Source of the DNA: S141-55 sp964422065
GTDB taxonomy: Bacteria > Hydrothermota > Hydrothermia > WGAB01
NCBI GenBank assembly: GCA_964422065.1
Contig: CAYQZW010000066.1
Location: forward strand, 1-10,182
Length of the DNA stretch: 10,182 nt
Direction of reading: 5' to 3'
A program made the position numbers and the translations under genes. The notes beneath the pieces were generated by a model. The model was given only the letters and a program-made list of their open reading frames with translations, ran no database searches and was not told the DNA's origin. Below are positions 6,375 to 10,182 of the stretch, in pieces. The number at the start of each line of letters is the position of its first letter. Position 1 is the stretch's first letter.

Positions 6375-6605
6375 ATGGGAAGAACGGTCAGCATCTACAT
6401 TGATGAAGAACTTCTGAAGGAAGTGAAACGCAGGGGGATTCCCCTGTCTCGGGCTGTTCGTGAGGCACTGAGAGCCTACCTCAAAGTCCAAGCCCGCTCC
6501 GAGACAATCAACGAATTAGAGAAAATCCTCAGCCAATTGGATGTGCAGAAGGCGTTGGAAGACCTTGAGGCCATCCAAAACGAAAGGAAAACGGACCGAT
6601 GGTAG
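6375..6605 (+). CDS. vapB: VapB-type ribbon-helix-helix antitoxin
   Basis: A 76-residue antitoxin that should bind and inhibit the PIN toxin encoded next to it and repress the pair's transcription. The N-terminus TVSIYIDEELLKEVKRRG is the beta strand and first helix of a ribbon-helix-helix fold, followed by IPLSRAVREALRAYL, the second helix. The remaining 40 residues (ETINELEKILSQL and onward) form the acidic, helical toxin-binding tail. A TTG at 6369 would add two residues (MD), but the ATG at 6375 fits the fold start better and matches a -10 box six bases upstream; there is no SD for either. The last seven bases overlap the toxin start (ATG at 6599). The pair lies between an ABC ATPase and its permease. 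Confidence 0.85.
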   Translation: MGRTVSIYIDEELLKEVKRRGIPLSRAVREALRAYLKVQARSETINELEKILSQLDVQKALEDLEAIQNERKTDRW

Positions 6606-6988
6606 GGCTGGACACCGGGTTCTTTGTGCAATGGGTGGCAAAACATCCGACGGCACAACGAGTCTGGCAACGCATCCGTGACGGCGAAGTGCAAGCCGTG
6701 GTCTCGGTGATCACCTTGTTCGAACTTTTGAGCCTCTTCCTCCGACAAAACCAGAAACGTGCAGGCGAAAAGTTCATTGCTTTGTTGAGTTCCCAGGTCG
6801 AGGTCGTGACGTTGACTCCTGAGATCGCCCGATATGCCGCTGGACTCCGTCACGGAGAAGGATTCCACAGCCTGGATGCCCTGACCCTCGCGTCCTTGAT
6901 CCACGGCGGTGCTCAGGAAATCTATACCACGGATCGAGCCTGGCTGAAGTTTAAAAAGCGTGGAGTCCAGATCCACCACCTGACCTAA
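6599..6988 (+). CDS. vapC: VapC-type PIN-domain ribonuclease toxin
   Basis: A 129-residue PIN nuclease; VapC toxins cleave tRNA or rRNA with Mg2+ or Mn2+. The four acidic active-site residues are all visible: D5 in VGLDTGFF, E42 in TLFELLSLF, D93 in HSLDALTLAS and D112 in TTDRAW. Length and order are those of a normal, presumably active toxin. Its ATG overlaps the antitoxin's stop by seven bases, with AAAGGAAA at 6584-6591 as SD, so translation is coupled. The permease gene starts 11 bases after the stop and may be cotranscribed from the toxin-antitoxin promoter as well as from the ATPase side. The RNA target cannot be told from sequence. Confidence 0.9.
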   Translation: MVGLDTGFFVQWVAKHPTAQRVWQRIRDGEVQAVVSVITLFELLSLFLRQNQKRAGEKFIALLSSQVEVVTLTPEIARYAAGLRHGEGFHSLDALTLASLIHGGAQEIYTTDRAWLKFKKRGVQIHHLT

Positions 6989-6999
6989 GAGAGGCCCCG

Positions 7000-8304
7000 G
7001 TGCACCGAATTGCTGCCATCTTTCAAAAGTCTTTCTATGCGTGGACACGCCTACCGGTCGCGTTGTTCTTTACCTTTGCCTTCCCGTTGCTCTTCCTGAC
7101 CGTCTTCGCCCTCGCGTTCCATCACGGCGTCTATTCCCCGGAACCAACATTGGATTTAGCCGTTGAGAACCAAGACCGGGGATTATCCCCGGACCTGGCA
7201 GGCGGTCCATCGGTCAACTTTGGGACTTTACTCCTCCAAACCTTGAGCAACTTGCAGTATCCCGAGAGCGGTCGCCCGATTTTTTCCATCCGGGAAGTCC
7301 AGGATACGAGTGGGATTGCAGAAGCCCTGCGGAAAGGACGTCTGCAACTGTTCTTGAGGATTCCGGAAGACTTCAGTGTCTCGGTTCTGGCTTATGCCCA
7401 GACGCGGATCCAAAAGAGCCCTGAGAATCCCGATACTTCCCTAAAGCATCCAAAGATCCAGGTGCAGGTGCCCCTTTACGGGGTCGCGGGGACCGTAGAA
7501 TATGCGATGGGGCGGCAGATCCTCCAGGGCACCATCCAGGGGTTTCTGGAGGCGGTCAGCGATTCGCTGGCCAGACGGTGGCAACCCCAGTGGCAGCCTC
7601 CCCCAGAGCCTGAGTTTCGGCTGGTCCCCCATTCCGTCGCTCCGTCGGACTTGACGGTCTTTGATTACATTGTCGCGGGCTATTTCCTTTTCAACGTCTT
7701 GATGCTGATTATCGGGTTCACCCAATCGCTGGTGATGGAACGGGAGCAGGGCTATCATGACCTTTATCGGCTGACCCATCTCCGAGCCCATGAGTACTTG
7801 CTCGGGGAGGCAGGGGTCTTCTTCGCGATCGGAGGAGTTCAGGTGGTTTTCTTTTACGGCATTGCGCGGTTGATGGGATTTACGCATCACGGGAGTCTGA
7901 CTGCCCTTGTCCTGCCCCTCGCCTTTGGATTTCTGAGTGCGATGGGGTTGGTCTTTTTGCTGGCGGCATGGATTGAACATCACAAGACCGCAACCGCGGT
8001 GGCGAACACCGTAGGGCTCATCCTGGGCTTTGTCGCACTCTCGGGGAGCGGCTTCCCGTTGCCGAATCCCACAATCTTTCACCGTGGAACGTTTTCTTTC
8101 GGGCTCCTGGACCTCTTTCCGTGGCGTCATGCCGCCGTGATTTTGAAGACGACCTTCGTCCAGGGGGAACCCCTTTCCCAGGTATTTCTATCCACAGGCT
8201 TGCTGATGGTGGAGACGGCAATGTTCTTGGGACTCGGGATGCTCCTCTTTCACAGACGAATTTTGAAGCGGTCCGGTTCAAGGGGAATCCGTTGGAGCCA
8301 GTAA
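7000..8304 (+). CDS. ABC-2 type transporter permease
   Basis: The 434-residue membrane subunit of an ABC-2 exporter, partner of the ATPase encoded at 5621. Its layout is the standard one: TM1 at about 20-40, a large extracytoplasmic domain (about 45-218), then TM2 222-242, TM3 270-290, TM4 300-324, TM5 331-351 and TM6 397-418. The cytoplasmic coupling region after TM2 reads MEREQGYHDLYRLTHLRAHEY (245-265), with the usual ME-REQG motif of the family. The start is GTG at 7000, 11 bases after the toxin stop, with a weak SD (AGAGAGG, 6988-6994). Substrates of such exporters include drugs, lipids and peptides; nothing here chooses among them. The 3' end overlaps the tail of a minus-strand pseudogene by 55 bases. 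Confidence 0.9.
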   Translation: MHRIAAIFQKSFYAWTRLPVALFFTFAFPLLFLTVFALAFHHGVYSPEPTLDLAVENQDRGLSPDLAGGPSVNFGTLLLQTLSNLQYPESGRPIFSIREVQDTSGIAEALRKGRLQLFLRIPEDFSVSVLAYAQTRIQKSPENPDTSLKHPKIQVQVPLYGVAGTVEYAMGRQILQGTIQGFLEAVSDSLARRWQPQWQPPPEPEFRLVPHSVAPSDLTVFDYIVAGYFLFNVLMLIIGFTQSLVMEREQGYHDLYRLTHLRAHEYLLGEAGVFFAIGGVQVVFFYGIARLMGFTHHGSLTALVLPLAFGFLSAMGLVFLLAAWIEHHKTATAVANTVGLILGFVALSGSGFPLPNPTIFHRGTFSFGLLDLFPWRHAAVILKTTFVQGEPLSQVFLSTGLLMVETAMFLGLGMLLFHRRILKRSGSRGIRWSQ

Positions 8305-8560
8305 GCAGAGGGGAAGGCCGGGGCATCCGGGATTCCCACACGCCCAAACACCGCCCGATGGATGCCGATATCTTCCAGGAAAAGATCGGCGCGGACATCA
8401 CAGAGCGCGGGTTTGGGCAATCCCACGACCCCGGTCGGCACACGATGGGTCGTTCCCCTCACCTGTCCAGCGAGAATCCGTCCCGCGTTTGCCATCATTT
8501 GAAGGACGGTCAGGCCAACTCTTGCTCGTCAATCCGATCCATCTCGTGCATCTGATCGCG
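8250..8560 (-). pseudogene. Decayed NAD(P)H-hydrate epimerase (YjeF N-domain / NAXE), middle deleted and frameshifted
   Basis: NAXE repairs hydrated NAD(P)H by epimerising NAD(P)HX. Two pieces of the family remain. The N-terminal piece DQMHEMDRIDEQEL (8557-8516), continuing in the next frame as GLTVLQMMANAGRILAGQ, matches the usual DQM-E-D...G-...LM-NAG opening helices. Adding one base near 8514-8517 joins the two frames. The C-terminal piece, VVGLPKPALCDVRADLFLED and then IGIHRAVFGRVGI, matches the family's closing strand (LPK...) and LADIGIP ending. About 130 residues between them, with the GGNNGGDG cofactor loop and the DxPSG motif, are missing: AGQ is followed almost at once by the end region. 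The frame stops at 8250-8252, inside the permease gene. No SD is seen. The remnant cannot be an active epimerase. The assignment is by motif recognition, from memory of the family. Confidence 0.62.
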
Positions 8561-8591
8561 GGTACCGCGGGGCCTGGATGCCCTCCGAGGC

Positions 8592-8625
8592 TACAAATTG
8601 ACAATTTCGCACTTGTTCAATTGTA
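8592..8625. repeat. Imperfect inverted repeat in an AT-rich patch upstream of the SGNH gene
   Basis: Arms of 13 bases, TACAAATTGACAA (8592-8604) and TTGTTCAATTGTA (8613-8625), pair at 10 of 13 positions with an 8-base loop. TTGACA (8598-8603) would make a good -35, but no good -10 lies 16-18 bases downstream. It could be an operator or an old promoter of the decayed minus-strand gene; function is unclear. Confidence 0.3.
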
Positions 8626-8689
8626 CGCCCCTCCGTACGTCTGGATGCGTGTACCCATAAAATTGAAATCTTTCACGGAGGTTGGAAAC

Positions 8690-9331
8690 ATGGCAGTTCT
8701 TTTGGTTTTCGGCGATAGCATCGCCTGGGGCGCGTGGGACCCAGATGGCGGCGGTTGGGTCCAACGACTCAAACGATCCCTGGATCAGAAAACCCTGTCA
8801 GACCCGGAATTCCATTGCCTCGTGTATAACCTGGGGATCTCCGGGAATGATACCGACGCCCTGGTGGAACGGTTTGCCTTTGAGGCCCGACAGCGCCTGA
8901 AAGAGATCGCAGAAGAGGCGGTGGTCTTGTTCGCGATCGGCATCAACGACGCTCAGTACATCCGGAGCCGGAACACGAATCGGGTCCCCCTCGAACGGTT
9001 CGAACAGAACCTCCACCGGTTGATCCAGGATGCACAGACCCTGGCTTCAAAGGTCGTTTTGATGGAGATCACGCCCGTGGATGAATCCAAGACCGCACCC
9101 GTGGCCTGGAATCCCGACAAGTCCTATTTGAATGCCGAGATCCAGAGGTATAACCGCGTCCTCCGAAATCTCAGCGACCAGTACCATGTGCCCCTCGTTG
9201 AGGTCTACGATGCGATGGTCCAGTTCGGGCATCCCCCGCTTTTGTGGGATGGTCTCCACCCCAATGCCCGGGGGCACCAGTGGATCGCAGAACAGGTGCG
9301 AACATTCCTCTTTGAACACTCCATCCTGTAA
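8690..9331 (+). CDS. SGNH/GDSL-family hydrolase (esterase/lipase-like)
   Basis: A 213-residue serine hydrolase. All four family blocks are present: block I FGDSI with nucleophile S10, block II NLGISG with oxyanion G49, block III GIND with N86, and block V WDGLHPN with D187 and H190. SGNH enzymes cleave esters of lipids, acyl-CoA or acetylated sugars; length and motif spacing suit the short TesA/GDSL acyl-esterase type. There is no signal peptide, so it is probably cytoplasmic. The frame is open back to 8489, but the extension reads like noncoding sequence. The ATG at 8690 has SD GGAGG (8677-8681) eight bases upstream and begins exactly at the first beta strand. It stands alone, convergent with the metallophosphoesterase gene; a possible tie to carbohydrate deacetylation is only suggested by the deacetylase at the other end of the window. 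Confidence 0.92.
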   Translation: MAVLLVFGDSIAWGAWDPDGGGWVQRLKRSLDQKTLSDPEFHCLVYNLGISGNDTDALVERFAFEARQRLKEIAEEAVVLFAIGINDAQYIRSRNTNRVPLERFEQNLHRLIQDAQTLASKVVLMEITPVDESKTAPVAWNPDKSYLNAEIQRYNRVLRNLSDQYHVPLVEVYDAMVQFGHPPLLWDGLHPNARGHQWIAEQVRTFLFEHSIL

Positions 9332-9432
9332 GACCCTGACGGGCGTGGGCGGGGTCGACTTCGTCCCATGGAGGCCCTCTGCGATGCTCCTCCGGCAATC
9401 CCTGGCTGGAGCGGGAACGCCAATCCAGGAGG

Positions 9433-10182
9433 TCAGGACCGGATTCGGAGGATGACCACCCGTTGGTCCACGTTGAGCACCTGGTGAGGGGGAAGGTCGG
9501 CGGTCAGGGTGTCCCAGGGGACATGGCCGGAGCAGATGAGGGTCCCAATGGAGGTCTGGCTGAGCCATTCGGCCAGATCCGCACGTCCAGGCAGATTCAC
9601 CCCCTCGATCCGCGGGCTTTCGTGGAGCAAGAGGAGATCCGGAGGATGGCGCAAGACGCGGTGGAGGGACTGACGATAGTCCTCGGGCGACTTCCGGTTC
9701 GGCTTCCTCGGGTTCCCGATCACTCCAGAAACCCCACCGATCCGGAGTTCCCCCAAAGACACCTCATGGCCATCCAGGACCTCGAAGGGCGCAAACTCAG
9801 GGAGAAGGTCGTGGTTGCCCAGGATCCCGACGACCCTGGGGAACACCTCCTCAAAGGCAGCCCACACCGAGGTCACATCCCCCGTAGCTCCTCGTTCAAC
9901 AGAGCCATACAGGTCTCCACACAGGAGGACCGCCACCCGTTCGGGGCGCATGCCCATGTCCCGCACGATTTCCGCCAAGATCTCGGGCAAAACCAGGCCG
10001 ACCGGCACGCTTTCCACGAGCCCTTCCTGCTCCATCCGGTAGAATTCTGCCAGAGTGATCTTGGGATAGGCATCCGTGTTCCACGCCCTTGTTGTAGGGT
10101 CTTTGAGGACCATGCCTTGGAGGTCTGCCGTAAGGATGAGCCCTTCGAACGGGCACTCCCCGTGGAATACGCCGGTCCCGAC
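9433..10182 (-). CDS. Metallophosphoesterase-like protein, 5' end beyond the window
   Basis: The frame is open to the window edge, giving 249 visible residues; an ATG at 10113 is internal, because conserved sequence (PFEGLILTADLQGMV) precedes it. The calcineurin-like order of motifs is seen: DLQG (10114-10125) in place of DxHG, GDLYGS in place of GDxxD, an intact GNHD (9808-9819), LLLLHESPR, and CSGHVPW (GHVP at 9517-9528) in place of GHxH. The C-terminal QVLNVDQRVVILRI is the usual last strand. Since several metal ligands are changed, either a divergent metal site or a non-catalytic role is possible. The long segment after DLQG contains an insert (KDPTTRAW and onward). It converges on the SGNH hydrolase gene with 101 bases between, and no clear terminator was found there. 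Confidence 0.78.
   Translation of the reverse strand, partial: VGTGVFHGECPFEGLILTADLQGMVLKDPTTRAWNTDAYPKITLAEFYRMEQEGLVESVPVGLVLPEILAEIVRDMGMRPERVAVLLCGDLYGSVERGATGDVTSVWAAFEEVFPRVVGILGNHDLLPEFAPFEVLDGHEVSLGELRIGGVSGVIGNPRKPNRKSPEDYRQSLHRVLRHPPDLLLLHESPRIEGVNLPGRADLAEWLSQTSIGTLICSGHVPWDTLTADLPPHQVLNVDQRVVILRIRS

Noticed and set aside
7441..8130. Minus-strand frame of 229 codons inside the permease
   Set aside because: Antisense shadow of an intact ABC-2 permease with clear helices and motifs; no SD and no family features.
8489..8689. N-terminal extension of 67 residues on the SGNH hydrolase
   Set aside because: It covers the minus-strand NAXE remnant and a noncoding AT-rich patch, has no SD, and the hydrolase fold begins right after the ATG at 8690, which has a good GGAGG.
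9332..9432. Terminator between the convergent SGNH and metallophosphoesterase genes
   Set aside because: Only weak, short GC pairings were found and no T run follows on either strand.
1..10182. CRISPR array, tRNA, rRNA or insertion sequence
   Set aside because: No regularly spaced repeats, no cloverleaf-like or conserved rRNA stretches, and no transposase motifs with terminal repeats were seen on either strand.

Overview
The window looks like chromosome of a bacterium of moderately high GC content, probably Gram-negative: it has an exported glycine-rich protein of outer-membrane type, SD motifs of the AAAGGAGG kind, and bacterial -35/-10 promoters. Several starts appear leaderless (a -10 box 5-6 bases before the start codon with no SD), a habit common in Deinococcus-Thermus and some thermophilic candidate phyla. 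A VapBC pair and the overall flavour would suit a thermophile, but the lineage cannot be fixed from this sequence.

Left part (1-3252): a large polysaccharide-deacetylase-type protein (+) runs tail-to-tail into a family-4 glycosyltransferase (-), with a 40-base antisense overlap of the coding ends. The deacetylase begins inside what looks like the last strand of an upstream domain, so its left end is probably cut by a frameshift or by the window edge.

Middle (3253-5180): a 156-base divergent intergenic region carries a promoter for each direction. The rightward promoter is a near-consensus TTGACA-17-TATACT with two nested, almost concentric palindromes. It drives a tight three-gene cassette: a small winged-helix regulator, an eight-helix membrane protein overlapping it by 4 bases, and a secreted glycine-rich protein. 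The cassette's function is unknown; autoregulation is the simplest reading.

Next (5181-8304): a small hypothetical gene and a broken start of a second one lead into an ABC exporter made of an ATPase and an ABC-2 permease. A complete VapBC toxin-antitoxin module lies between these two genes, with its own repeat-rich leaderless promoter.

Right part (8305-10182): the stretch between the permease and an SGNH/GDSL hydrolase (+) is not empty. On the minus strand it holds a decayed NAD(P)H-hydrate epimerase (YjeF N-domain/NAXE) with both ends present but the middle deleted and one frameshift. The last gene (-), cut by the window edge, is a metallophosphoesterase-like protein whose metal motifs are partly changed.

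No tRNA, rRNA, CRISPR array or insertion sequence was seen.
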